DNA from: Ceratodon purpureus
Lineage: Eukaryota; Streptophyta; Bryopsida; Pseudoditrichales; Ditrichaceae
Reading direction: 5' to 3'
Assembly (NCBI GenBank): GCA_014871385.1
Contig: CM026431.1
Location: forward strand, 7,127,778-7,191,777
Length of the DNA stretch: 64,000 nucleotides
Shown: one piece after another, positions 38,604 through 48,150 of the stretch
Position numbering within the stretch: the first letter of the stretch is position 1
Layout: the number at the start of each line of letters is the position of its first letter
Program-made: the position numbers and the translations under genes
The notes under the pieces: model-generated
The model's database searches: none
Told to the model about the DNA's origin: nothing
What the model saw: only the letters and a program-made list of their open reading frames with translations

Positions 38604-38987
38604 ATGTACAGAGTGCGCAGTTGTTGTTCCGATGATTCCGGGAAATGCATGAGTCACTATGTTTTGGAATCGAAATTAAACGGTGAGGCGGTTGTAGATT
38701 TTGAGTTGAAGCAAATGTACTTGGACCCGTACCTGCAGTCCCCTGTGCAATGGAATTACCCAGGCAGTGGACAATGGGGTTTAATTTACCGTCACATGAT
38801 CAAGCGAAAATCATGTACTCTTAGTCCTACGCAGGAAAACCATATCCACAAATCGGTGCACCTCGGAGGAGGCACTTCATGCGCCCAACCACCCTGCCAC
38901 CTAAAACCCAAAGGCATCCCATTTCTCCTTTCAGAATCAAATGCTGCCTTAGTCGACCCTCACACAGGTCAGTCACTCCCTCTATAA
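38604..38987 (+). CDS. Small hypothetical ORF, 127 codons
   Basis: An ATG frame (MYRVRSCCSDDSGKCMSHYV) runs to a TAA. I recognise no family and see no splice or promoter evidence. It might be an exon of a neighbouring gene. The 560 bp to its left (38042-38603) shows nothing else. Confidence 0.2.
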   Translation: MYRVRSCCSDDSGKCMSHYVLESKLNGEAVVDFELKQMYLDPYLQSPVQWNYPGSGQWGLIYRHMIKRKSCTLSPTQENHIHKSVHLGGGTSCAQPPCHLKPKGIPFLLSESNAALVDPHTGQSLPL

Positions 38988-39142
38988 CCCTCTGTCAGCC
39001 GTTTTCCGAATGTTAATTCTTGTCATCTTGCATATTGATTTGCAAAGCCGTTTTGTATAGCGCCACCGAATCCCTTGTACGCTTTGTGTTGCGCAATGGT
39101 TTTCTCTGTCGAATCTTCGTCGTGAGAGTGTGTTGACAGATT

Positions 39143-39793
39143 ATGATTGCGAGAATAGGAAGCTTTACGTCCACAGCCATGGAGAACTGCGACTTCATCG
39201 AGTATGACCTCTACAAGGAAGGGGTGAAGAGCAAGTTTTGGTCGAAAATGCCGCTTGCAATACACGATACCATAGCGTGTGCAGGTGAATCTTCAAGGTA
39301 TCGCATTGGTATGAACCTTCTGGAAGAAGAACGGTTGCTGAGTTCCATTCCTCAACATGAGAGAGTGGATCTTTTCTCCAAGAGCACTGGATCCTTTCTC
39401 GAGGAGCTCGGCGATGACCTCGTCCTAACAGTGCTGTGGCCGAAGCTTATGGACGGCAATACGAAGGTGGGCAACTTCCAAACGTGTTGCCTTCTTCGGT
39501 GCGTATGTTCGGGTTGGAAAACGTATGTGGAGGACCGTGCGAAATGGCAGAAGGGTCTCCTATCTTGGTCCGCGGGAGATCACCGCAGTTGGCAAGAGCT
39601 TCCTGCAGACTACATGGAGCGCTTACAGAGGAGAGGTGAAAACGAAACATCTGAGTCCCGGAACACAACTGAAGAAGAAGGGGACATACATGCATCCTCG
39701 GATGAAGCTGAAGAAGAAGGGGACAAACATGCATCCTCGGATGAAGCTGAAGAAGAGTCGTCACCTCCAGAAGATGATATGAGTGACATGTAG
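39143..39793 (+). CDS. F-box-like protein with acidic repeat tail
   Basis: The frame is 216 codons from ATG (MIARIGSFTSTAMENCDFIE). Residues about 84-130 read FLEELGDDLVLTVLWPKLMD, then LLRCVCSGWKTYVEDRAKW, which fits the F-box pattern of a Leu-rich first helix and an LR-VC--W--yV ending. F-box proteins bring substrates to SCF ubiquitin ligases; that role is inferred. The C-terminus carries a 39-bp repeat encoding EEEGD(I/K)HASSDEA, present two to three times and strongly acidic. There is no substrate-binding repeat domain after the F-box, so the protein is short for the family or is missing exons. It ends 225 bp left of the hAT element. Confidence 0.5.
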   Translation: MIARIGSFTSTAMENCDFIEYDLYKEGVKSKFWSKMPLAIHDTIACAGESSRYRIGMNLLEEERLLSSIPQHERVDLFSKSTGSFLEELGDDLVLTVLWPKLMDGNTKVGNFQTCCLLRCVCSGWKTYVEDRAKWQKGLLSWSAGDHRSWQELPADYMERLQRRGENETSESRNTTEEEGDIHASSDEAEEEGDKHASSDEAEEESSPPEDDMSDM

Positions 39794-40018
39794 TTCTGTA
39801 AGAGCGTTGCACACTCAGCAGTCGTGCTCGTTTCGTCAACATACTTCGAGAGTAATTGTACCGTCACTTTCACATGAATTGAAAGACCTTTCATCTACTT
39901 GTCCATGTTCCTCTCGAAAAAAACGTGATCACAGTATAAAATTTGAAATTGCGAACTCACACATACATCAACCCTAAATCCGAACGATTGCTGATTAGTT
40001 GATGAGCAACTAATTAGA

Positions 40019-40500
40019 CAGGGTTGTCACGGTCGTCCGGGACGCTCGGGACGTGGGGACGTCCGCGGATGTCCGCCAGCGCCAGGGGACGTCCTGTGAC
40101 TTAGAAAAAAAAATCACCCGCATAGGTTTCACCCCGGGGTGAAACCACATCTTCTACGCGGCGGAGGGGTTCCGGGGGAGGGTGCGGCCGTCGCCGCGGA
40201 GCGGGGGGGGCCGTTGGACGCGTCGGGAAGGGGCCGTCCCCGGCGACAGCCCCTTGCCGTCACCGCGGTGGGGGGGGCCGTCCCCGGCAACGGCCCCTTG
40301 CCGTCGCCGCGGTGGGGGGGGGCCGTCCCCGGCGACGGCCCCTTGCCGTCGCCGCGGTGGGGGGGGCCGTCCCCGGCGACGGCCCCTTGCCGTCGCCGCG
40401 GTGGGGGGGGCCGTCCCCGGCGAGGGCCCCTTGGACGGCCGTGACAGTCCATGATCGGACGGCCCCTCGTTGACTTACGGCCTCGACGGCCGTCCTTTGT
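40019..40500 (+). repeat. Left hAT end and GC-rich promoter array 1
   Basis: After the terminal CAGGGTTGT come several GGGACGT/GACGTCCG subterminal copies. From about 40165 to 40450 there is a tandem array of roughly 57-bp units built on GGCCGTCCCCGGCGACGGCC and GCCGCGGTGGGGG. TATAAAAG follows at 40541-40548. A short upstream frame opens at the ATG at 40632 (18 codons), ahead of the transposase ATG. Confidence 0.75.
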
Positions 40501-40752
40501 TGATTTTTAGGGCTTACCCCTTGGCATTTCATGGAATGAGTATAAAAGACCCCTCCTGAAAGTTGCCATTACACTTCTGAATTGTACTCCATGTGCTACT
40601 AGTTGCACTAATATACGTGTGTATCTGTTGCATGGTGAACGGCGGCGTTCAGAAGTGTGTTGAATTGGAGCTTCTTCGGAGGCTCTAGTTCTCTTGAGGA
40701 CGTGGTACCCCGATTTTTTGAAGTTTTTCCGGGCGATCTATCAAGTGCACCA

Positions 40753-43320
40753 ATGGCGTCTAAAAGTTACTCCCCATGGTATACCGAAGTCCATATGATC
40801 GATGCGGAGAAGAAGAAGACTGAGATGGTTCAATGTATGCTATGCAAGAACACTTTCGCAAAGAGGATTGAGCGGATGCTCAGTCATTTGGGCTATGACA
40901 AAGTTCTAGGGGTACGGACTAGTGGAGTAGGTCGTTGCACTAATTTGTCACCCGCTATATTGTCCTTGTTCAAGAATTGCGGTGGCAAATTCCCTAACGA
41001 CTCCAGAATATTCATGTCGGAGCAGAGTACTTCCCCGGTGACTCGTGGCAATATATCCCCGAGAGTGAACACTCCCATGGATGTGGACTCATGCGCTGGA
41101 TCCCGGGTTTCTACTCCGAAGAATGAACCCGTTTTATTTGGTGAGGGTGTACCTTTCATTTCCACTTTTCCGGGGGAAGGTAGTGGACCGTTTCCTCCTT
41201 TGAAGGCAAAGAGGCAATCTACCCTTCAAGAGGGCTTCGAAGAGACTCAGAGGCGGGAATGCGACAAAGCATGGGCCACATGTTTTTACGAGAACAGTAT
41301 CTCGTTTAACGTGGCTCAGAGTGCCTCTTTCAAGGACGCGGTGTTGAAGACGTCCAACATGAAGAGATCATACACACCTCCATCTTACCACCATCTCCGA
41401 ACAAATTTACTAGCCCAAGCAAGGACTGATTTGGAGACTTCCTTGAATGATAGGATTTTTTCAAGTGTTAGGAAGTACGGGGGAACGTTGGCCCTGGATG
41501 GGTGGACTTCTGTAAGCAGTCGCCCTCTAATAAACGCAATGCTGGTATCTCCAGCTGGTGAGTTATTCTTGGGAGCCGTTGACACGAGTGGGAAAGAGAA
41601 GGATGCTGTTTTCGTAGCAACCGTCATTGAGAAGTTTATCCAACAAGTTGGAGAACAGAACATCATTCAAGTATGCTACGATAATGCTCCGGTGATGCTT
41701 AATGCCGGAAAGTTGGTCCAAGCACTCTATCCATCCATATTTGTCCAAGGATGTGCTGCCCATGCGATGGACCTTTTGTTGGAGGATTGGAGTAAGATGA
41801 AGTGGGTGAAGGAGCTCCTAGATCGGGCTAAGAACTTGGTTAAGTTTATAAAGATAAGGCAAATGCCACTCTCGATATTTCGAAAGCACGAGGCAAAACT
41901 TAGCTTGCTGATGCCCGGTCAGACTAGGTTTGCATCGCACTACATTATGATTTCGCGTCTACTGAAGGTTCGAGGAGCATTGGAGCAGAGCGTTGTGGAT
42001 CCTGACTGGAGAAACTACGAAACGAAGAAGACCTTATCTGCCCGTGACAAAGCGAAGATCTCACGCGATGTTAAGAGGGTTGTCTTGGATGACGTTTTCT
42101 GGGAGCAATGTGCAAACTTCAAGTGGATGACGAGTCCCGTTGTATATGCCCTACGAGAGTTTGATGCGAAGGAATCGGCATTGGGTAAAGCCTACGTCGT
42201 TCTCCGCAACCTTGAGAAGCATGTTCTCTCTTTACGCCATGAGCCCTTCAAACTAGACTCAGACAATGCTGATTACTGCGAGGACTCATTTTACGAGCGT
42301 AAAGCCATGATTAAATCACCCTTACAGTGTGCTGCTGCGCTTCTAAACCCTTATCTTATTGACGATGAGGACCTTCGCAATGATACTGATGCAATGGCAT
42401 CGGCGAAGGAGGTCTTGTTGTCGATGGCTCCTCCGACACTGAAGGAAGTGGTCATAGAAGAGTTCTTTGCATTTCGTGAAGCTTATCCTTCGTTTCGTGA
42501 CGTACGTGAATCCTCTAAGTCACAACTGCCGCCTTCTGGTTGGTGGGATATATACGGATCCGCTGGTAAATTCATTTCCCCAATTGCAAAAAGGATTTTA
42601 GCTCAGCCCCTGTCTTCTTCTTCATGCGAGCGGAATTGGAGTAGCTACTCCTTTGTCCACGACAGGAAGCGAAACCGTTTACTTCCGGAGAGGGCTAATG
42701 ACCTCGTGTTTGTGTATACAAATTTCAAGATAATTTCCCAGTCCAAGTTGAGTGCCTTAGGCAGGTTCTACGGGGAGTTGGAGGGGAAGGAGGATCCGAA
42801 GGCCGTGGAAACCGAGGATGTTGACTACTCTAGTGAGTCTGATGTTGATCTACCCTTCGATGATCTATCAATTGACCCCCCCATCGAGGCCCCAGTCGAC
42901 GACCTCGAGGTGTCTCCGAAAGGAAAATCCCGTTGTTCTCCTGCGCCAATGGAGCGTGCTTTCGAGTATGATGATGTCGAAGAAGAAGGTACCAACGAGG
43001 AGGATACGATTCATCTTTCCTCTTTTTTGAATGGAGACGGTTTATTAAACAGTGATAAGATTCTCCGGGGAGGATCCTCTCATACTACCGTGGATTTGGT
43101 CATACCAAAGAAAGAGGGAGACCCCACCATTGATACTTCTAAGGTTGTTTCTCCAAACTTCAACCGCCTGAAGGACGATATGGTTCCACCCACTACAAAG
43201 GAGGATGTGCCCGTACCCGTATCGGGTGCATCTCGCACATTGTTTGGAACTGCAAAGACTAGGGTCCAAGTTGGTGGGTTCGAATCGTCCACGAGGTTGG
43301 TTGAGTTGTCTAAAAAATGA
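40753..43320 (+). CDS. hAT transposase
   Basis: An intronless 855-codon frame from ATG (MASKSYSPWYTEVHM). Residues 9-46 are a BED-type zinc finger (C28-x2-C31, H45). The DUF659/RNase H-like core has the first catalytic Asp in LALDGW (D249), the second in VCYDNAP (D310), and the hAT-typical CAAH at 334-337. Residues about 597-655 form the C-terminal dimerisation domain (WWDIYGSAGKFISPIAKRIL, CERNWSSYSFVHDRKRNRLL). A long acidic extension follows (about residues 680-855), unusual for the family. It cuts and joins DNA at element ends. An ATG further upstream would give only an 18-codon upstream frame, so 40753 is the start chosen. The stop TGA overlaps the ATG of the next frame. Confidence 0.93.
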   Translation: MASKSYSPWYTEVHMIDAEKKKTEMVQCMLCKNTFAKRIERMLSHLGYDKVLGVRTSGVGRCTNLSPAILSLFKNCGGKFPNDSRIFMSEQSTSPVTRGNISPRVNTPMDVDSCAGSRVSTPKNEPVLFGEGVPFISTFPGEGSGPFPPLKAKRQSTLQEGFEETQRRECDKAWATCFYENSISFNVAQSASFKDAVLKTSNMKRSYTPPSYHHLRTNLLAQARTDLETSLNDRIFSSVRKYGGTLALDGWTSVSSRPLINAMLVSPAGELFLGAVDTSGKEKDAVFVATVIEKFIQQVGEQNIIQVCYDNAPVMLNAGKLVQALYPSIFVQGCAAHAMDLLLEDWSKMKWVKELLDRAKNLVKFIKIRQMPLSIFRKHEAKLSLLMPGQTRFASHYIMISRLLKVRGALEQSVVDPDWRNYETKKTLSARDKAKISRDVKRVVLDDVFWEQCANFKWMTSPVVYALREFDAKESALGKAYVVLRNLEKHVLSLRHEPFKLDSDNADYCEDSFYERKAMIKSPLQCAAALLNPYLIDDEDLRNDTDAMASAKEVLLSMAPPTLKEVVIEEFFAFREAYPSFRDVRESSKSQLPPSGWWDIYGSAGKFISPIAKRILAQPLSSSSCERNWSSYSFVHDRKRNRLLPERANDLVFVYTNFKIISQSKLSALGRFYGELEGKEDPKAVETEDVDYSSESDVDLPFDDLSIDPPIEAPVDDLEVSPKGKSRCSPAPMERAFEYDDVEEEGTNEEDTIHLSSFLNGDGLLNSDKILRGGSSHTTVDLVIPKKEGDPTIDTSKVVSPNFNRLKDDMVPPTTKEDVPVPVSGASRTLFGTAKTRVQVGGFESSTRLVELSKK

Positions 43321-43736
43321 AGGCAGATGCTAAGGCTGCTGAAGTAGCGGAGAAATGTAGGAAGAGATTGGTCCGAACCCGACAAGCGGACCCGGGCCTC
43401 CTCTCTACTGATGACGGACTTCCAATTGGCAATCTCTTTGGGCCGAAGTTGGCTTTGGGAAAACCGGACATATTTCCTGAGAAACCCCCTGCTAGAGCCA
43501 CGTCCAAGCGAAAGGCTGTAGACAAGACTCAGAAGGTGTTGGCTTTCAATCCTGGGAGGCCAAAAACTCCTTTGGATGACCCGAATGGCCCAAAGAAATT
43601 CCTGAACCCATTCGAGTCAAAGAAGAAGACTAAGGCAAGGGTGAAGAAGGTACGCGAGAGCGATGGCGATGACGAATACGATTCTTCCGGTCCTAGTGGG
43701 GCCGAAGTGAAGGACGACAGCGATTATGTGGCCTGA
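43317..43736 (+). CDS. Basic C-terminal ORF overlapping the hAT transposase (ATGA)
   Basis: A 139-codon frame starts at ATG 43317, overlapping the transposase stop by four bases (ATGA) in the -1 frame. The product is Lys/Arg/Pro-rich (RKRLVRTRQADPG, SKRKAVDKTQK, KKKTKARVKKV) with an acidic end. A TAA two codons upstream closes this frame, so it is reached only by its own ATG or by slipping on the A6 run just before the stop. Single-base loss in that run is the simplest explanation, making this the natural C-terminus of the transposase. Confidence 0.55.
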   Translation: MKADAKAAEVAEKCRKRLVRTRQADPGLLSTDDGLPIGNLFGPKLALGKPDIFPEKPPARATSKRKAVDKTQKVLAFNPGRPKTPLDDPNGPKKFLNPFESKKKTKARVKKVRESDGDDEYDSSGPSGAEVKDDSDYVA

Positions 43737-44196
43737 TTGGGCACGGTAGTTAGAAGGCGGCATTTCCAGTGCACCACCCTAGAATGCCACTCTTTTATGA
43801 ATGTCCATTTCTAGAAACCATTATCATATTATATTTCATTTAAGCGGTGGTGCTTGCCTCTTCAATATTGTCCTCCACGTTGTGTACTTATTTTTACTTT
43901 GATTGTACTTCTCGCAATTTCTTTCTCGTAATGAATGTACACAATCTACATATGAAGTTCGATGCATCTAAGTACTAACAATTCTTTCAACACAAATGCA
44001 ACTCGGATAAAACATAAATGAAATTGTATTAAAACCAAAGGTAATTTTTGCAAGTACATATAGAAGTAGTGTAAAGTCCATACACCCGGCTCCGCAACCA
44101 ATATATATATATACTGCTCTAAATACGACTATCACCCAGTGTATTGTCACATTAACCGTAGTAATGCGGGTACCATGTCCAACGTAAATACTCTAC
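43737..44196. other. Convergent 3' ends of hAT genes 1 and 2
   Basis: AT-rich 460-bp gap between two converging genes. AATGAA-like and TTTATT strings on both strands could serve polyadenylation. A short (AT)n lies near 44100. Nothing else is seen. Confidence 0.4.
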
Positions 44197-44856
44197 TCAA
44201 CGTCCATTGTTTGCATTTGACCTCCGAGTTTGGCGTCGCTGGCTTGGATGTGTAATCGTACCCCCCGATCGATATTCTTCTTCCACGCGATCCAAAGAAC
44301 GACGATTATCTTCCCCCCATTCGGGATCATCTTCATAAGGGTTGTCTCGATTGCGCTTCTTGGAATTCTTCCCGTTCCACAACTCCTTTGCCTTCTCAAT
44401 CTTGGCTACTGTTTCTTGCACAATCTTCTCAATCCTATTGCATGACCAACGAGAGGAATTATCCTCCGCACGAAGTGCCCTCCTCCAGTCGTTAACTATT
44501 TTCTGAAGAGCATCGTCAAACTTCTTAGTGATCACCCAGTAGCATAGGTCCGAATATTTGAAGGATTCCTCTGTAAAAGTGCGACGATGCTGAATGGCTT
44601 CTTCTAGTTTGGCCAATACAAGTGCCCTCCCAACCGGGGTTCTGTCATACATCTTGTACTCATAAAGTTGGCCATAGTCCCGTTCTACTTCTCTTCTCTT
44701 ACCGTCGGCATCTACCACAACTTCCGGTTTTGGAAACCGGAAGAAGCGATTGCCATGTATACTCCAATGTCCACCGAAGTTCCTACAAAAAAATTCTCGG
44801 TCCTTGGCATCCGGAATTTCACGTGCCCTCATCTCCACCTCATAGTCGTGTGTCAT
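44197..44856 (-). CDS. C-terminal ORF of hAT gene 2, basic, ATGA overlap
   Basis: A 219-codon frame (MTHDYEVEMRAREIPDAKDR) whose ATG overlaps the stop of the RING frame by four bases (ATGA, -1 frame). A TAA lies nine codons upstream in this frame. The protein is charged, with WSIHGNRFFRFPKPEVVVDADGK-type sequence in its first third and a strongly basic, Asn/Arg-rich tail. I recognise no domain. Given the same arrangement at the transposase gene, it is either a separate product made after reinitiation or the displaced C-terminus of the RING protein. Confidence 0.55.
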   Translation of the reverse strand: MTHDYEVEMRAREIPDAKDREFFCRNFGGHWSIHGNRFFRFPKPEVVVDADGKRREVERDYGQLYEYKMYDRTPVGRALVLAKLEEAIQHRRTFTEESFKYSDLCYWVITKKFDDALQKIVNDWRRALRAEDNSSRWSCNRIEKIVQETVAKIEKAKELWNGKNSKKRNRDNPYEDDPEWGEDNRRSLDRVEEEYRSGGTITHPSQRRQTRRSNANNGR

Positions 44857-47366
44857 CCATGATAATCGTCCATTCCGGCATCGTTAGCCGTAGATAGTTG
44901 GTGAGTCATTGTCTCCGGGTTCCAAGCCAGTGATTTGCCCCAATCATAATAATTCAGCTCTTTCTTAGGTAGTTGGTCTAGTGGTAAATTCCACCGATCA
45001 AGCTCATGCCCAGGCGGCATCACGTGTTGTAGTCCCAGCATCTCGTAAAAACGTGAACTAATTGGGGAGCGACACATAACACATTGTTTGTTGTTTAAAG
45101 CAGCCTTCGCGATGCAGGTTATGTGGAACTTGTGATTACAATTTCCCATCTCAAAGGCCCCTTCCGGCCCAAAATATTGTTGACAGATGGGACACGTTTC
45201 CTTCAAATATTCCTCCGACGGTTTGCGGGTATGGATAACCACACGTTTCGATTCATCCAAATGAGATGATAGTACATCGTACGGCATCCACCCCTCCTCG
45301 ACCTCTAGCGCCCAGTCAATGACCCCTTCTTTATTTTTGGAACTATGTAATGTGCGCTCCATCATTTCTCCTACATTGCGCCATATCGTGATTTTTGTAG
45401 CATCCTTGCCGCCCTTGGCTGCTGCCTCGTTATACTTCTGTAAAGATGATTGGATAGCTTCTTCGACATCCATGGAAGTAATTGCACATTTCTTCATATC
45501 CTGTTGTGCTCTAGAGACTATTGTCTCCTTATCTCGTAGTTTGTGGATCCAACCAAGCCATGATAATGCCCTTATGGAAGATGGTGTATCATCTACCATC
45601 TGTATGGTGGTCTTCAGCTTTTCCAGTTCCGTACGGGCCTCGTCTCTTTCCCTTCTAGCCACCTCCAAATCCCGTAAAAGAATGTCTAATTCCTTTGAAT
45701 CATCCATTGGCCCTTTTCCTCTATCCTCATGTCGTGGTGTTGCTTGGCTAGAGCCAATGTCTAATGGAACTGGACCAGATGTCATTTTAGACTTCTGAGA
45801 CGCCATCCCTTGTGTGGCCCCATCTCCACTTTTATTTGAAAATTTAGAAAGGCCAAGGTCATCGGAATCCTCACCATCGCTCAGTACTTCAATGATACGA
45901 TCCTTTCCTTCCACCTTCACCACTTCCTTCTTCACCGCAGGCTTCACTTCTTTTATTTTGTTTTTCTCCTTAACTATCGGGTGGAATTTTTCGCACTCTT
46001 CCAATTGTGCACTCCAATTCATCTTCACTATGTCCAAGCTTTTTTTCAAACTCTTGATTAGTTGCGTTGCCTCCATTAAATCCTTACTCAGGGCCACGTT
46101 CTCTTCGCCTAATTTCACACGGTCTTCCAGAAGAGGCTTAATGGAAGATGCCAAAGTGTCAAAGCCAAGGGCTCCCTGTATCATGCCCGGAGTGATACTT
46201 CCAAATGCATGAGCCATATTTATGAGATCTGGTGCCATAGCGCCTAATACGGAAGCCCCTTCTTTCAGGGTGTGTGCAATCTTCAACACATTATGAATTT
46301 GTTGCACTTCCTCCGTGGTTTTTCCTACAGCGTCTCCCTCTGTGGTATTCTCTAAGCCCCCACGCTGTTCATCAGAGGACACCTCCGTCAATTTGATGCT
46401 AAAATCTAGTAACTCCTTCAATGATTCGTTGTTTGGCATCGACTTCACCAGCTCCATAATCTCCAAAATGGAATGAACTGCATCCTTTGTGCTATCCTCT
46501 TCGGTAGGCACTTGTACTATTGCCAAGGAACTTGGACCATCATCCACTGAACGAGGGTTGGAGCATCCGGCTTCCGCAGCCGTAAGATGTGTTGAGCAGT
46601 CATTGTCCACCTCCACTTCCACCTCATCTACGGCTGCCTTGCCCTTTGTATCGTTGGAAGATTTCACCGTGATTCCCAGGTCTGCTCTAGGAATAGTAGG
46701 GACATTAGTTTCTGTGGCAACGGGGAACATCGTAGCGATCACATTGGCAATGGCAACGGGCTTCTTTTCCTCTGGACGATGCGGAGTTTCATTCTGTAAT
46801 TTTTTTACTTCATTCTTCAGAAAGCTCTTTAGATGTGGCCACTGCCGCTTTCGGAACTCCGCTACGACCTTCTTTGCTTCCAAAGGATCGATCAGATATA
46901 AATCCGGAATGTCTCTTACCATCCATCCAATTTTCAACGGCCTGTCTTTCGTAGTGGGGTACGTACACCAACTAATCTTCCGCTTCAATATTAGCTCCGC
47001 ATATACCATACTGCAAATGGTATAATTGAAATGGCCTTTGCTGGGCTTCCGTTGCCCAAACATAGTAGTCCAGACTTCATATGCCCGATGCAAGAAATGG
47101 TCATCCATGCATGACCAGGGCTTGCAACTAAAAGTCCGTGTGTTCATCTCGTGTTCTTCTCGGGGCCACAACTTGTCAATGTGATACATCTTCACATACT
47201 TCTTGCACTCCTTGAAAGTCCAGAAAATCTCCCCTACAGATTCCCAGCCTTCTTCTGCTACAATGTTTTTGTTGTCTAGGATCTCCCAAGAAAAGTTGTG
47301 GCACATTCCCTTCGGCCTGTTCCTCTTCCCGGTTCCTCCAATCTCATCATGTTCCGGATCCGCCAT
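44853..47366 (-). CDS. RING-H2 protein carried by the hAT element
   Basis: An intronless 837-codon frame from ATG (MADPEHDEIGGTGKRNRPKG). Residues about 30-135 form a Trp/Tyr-rich domain (GWESVGEIFWTFKECKKYVKM, ICSMVYAELILKRKISW) shared with hAT gene 3. The middle is helical and acidic, with coiled-coil segments (LEVARRERDEARTELEKLKT). The C-terminus has a RING-H2 finger: C725, C728, C743, H745, H748, C751, C762, C765, spacing C-x2-C-x14-C-x-H-x2-H-x2-C-x10-C-x2-C. Such fingers usually act as ubiquitin ligases, which is inferred. The start codon is followed by no better ATG, and an upstream GC array (47590-48150) and G-run fit a promoter and leader. Its role in transposition is unknown. Confidence 0.85.
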   Translation of the reverse strand: MADPEHDEIGGTGKRNRPKGMCHNFSWEILDNKNIVAEEGWESVGEIFWTFKECKKYVKMYHIDKLWPREEHEMNTRTFSCKPWSCMDDHFLHRAYEVWTTMFGQRKPSKGHFNYTICSMVYAELILKRKISWCTYPTTKDRPLKIGWMVRDIPDLYLIDPLEAKKVVAEFRKRQWPHLKSFLKNEVKKLQNETPHRPEEKKPVAIANVIATMFPVATETNVPTIPRADLGITVKSSNDTKGKAAVDEVEVEVDNDCSTHLTAAEAGCSNPRSVDDGPSSLAIVQVPTEEDSTKDAVHSILEIMELVKSMPNNESLKELLDFSIKLTEVSSDEQRGGLENTTEGDAVGKTTEEVQQIHNVLKIAHTLKEGASVLGAMAPDLINMAHAFGSITPGMIQGALGFDTLASSIKPLLEDRVKLGEENVALSKDLMEATQLIKSLKKSLDIVKMNWSAQLEECEKFHPIVKEKNKIKEVKPAVKKEVVKVEGKDRIIEVLSDGEDSDDLGLSKFSNKSGDGATQGMASQKSKMTSGPVPLDIGSSQATPRHEDRGKGPMDDSKELDILLRDLEVARRERDEARTELEKLKTTIQMVDDTPSSIRALSWLGWIHKLRDKETIVSRAQQDMKKCAITSMDVEEAIQSSLQKYNEAAAKGGKDATKITIWRNVGEMMERTLHSSKNKEGVIDWALEVEEGWMPYDVLSSHLDESKRVVIHTRKPSEEYLKETCPICQQYFGPEGAFEMGNCNHKFHITCIAKAALNNKQCVMCRSPISSRFYEMLGLQHVMPPGHELDRWNLPLDQLPKKELNYYDWGKSLAWNPETMTHQLSTANDAGMDDYHG

Positions 47367-47589
47367 AGTAACCTCGTTTTAAACAAAAACGATATGGTTT
47401 TGTTTTAAAGAAAACAAGGAGTTGATAAATGACGTTTACAAAATAACGAATACAGAAAATTCAAAAACTCCCCCCCCCACAATAAAAAGGGACCCCCATC
47501 TCCTCACCCCCACGTACCAACAAGCTCCCAAGTGAATTGGGAAACTGTAGCAATAGGAGAGGGACTATTGAGGAGAGTGAAGTGAGGAA

Positions 47590-48150
47590 GTGGGGGACGG
47601 CCGTCGCCATATATGGCGACGGCCCCCAACCCTACGGCCGTCCCCCCGAGCCTAGTGCCGTCGCCCCCCGATCCTACGGCCGCGGCCAATGGCCGTCGTC
47701 CCGAACCTGACGACGGCCGTTGGGGGACGTCGGGTCGGGGGCCACGGCGACGGCCGCGGAGGCCCGTGCCTCCGCGGCCGTCCGATCGGGCCATGTCCTC
47801 GGCGACGGCCGTCCGATGAAGGCCATCGCCGAGGGGACGGCCTTGGAGACGGCCTCCGAGGGGGCGGCTTGCGGCCCTCCGATCGCGGCCGTCCCCGCGG
47901 CCGTCGCCGTCCGATGGCGGCCGACCGCGCGGGGACGGCCGCGGGGACGGCCTTGGAGACGGCCGCGGGGACGGCACCGTCGGCGACAGCCCGCGGCCGT
48001 CCGATCGGGGCCGTCTCCAAGGCGACGGCCGTTCGATCACGGCCGCGATCGAAGGGCCGTCCCCGCGGACGGGCCCTCGCGGAGACGGCCCACGGCCGTG
48101 GAAACGGCCCCCGACCGTGGGGACGAGGCCGTCGCGGCCGCGGGAAATTT
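47590..48150 (-). repeat. GC-rich promoter array 2
   Basis: Irregular tandem GGGACGGCC, CCGTCCGAT and GGCCGCGGGGACGGCC units, about 80 percent G+C, lying 225 bp upstream of the RING gene start on the minus strand. CCATATATGG near 47608-47617 is a possible TATA element. Several long frames on both strands are artefacts of the repeat. Confidence 0.7.
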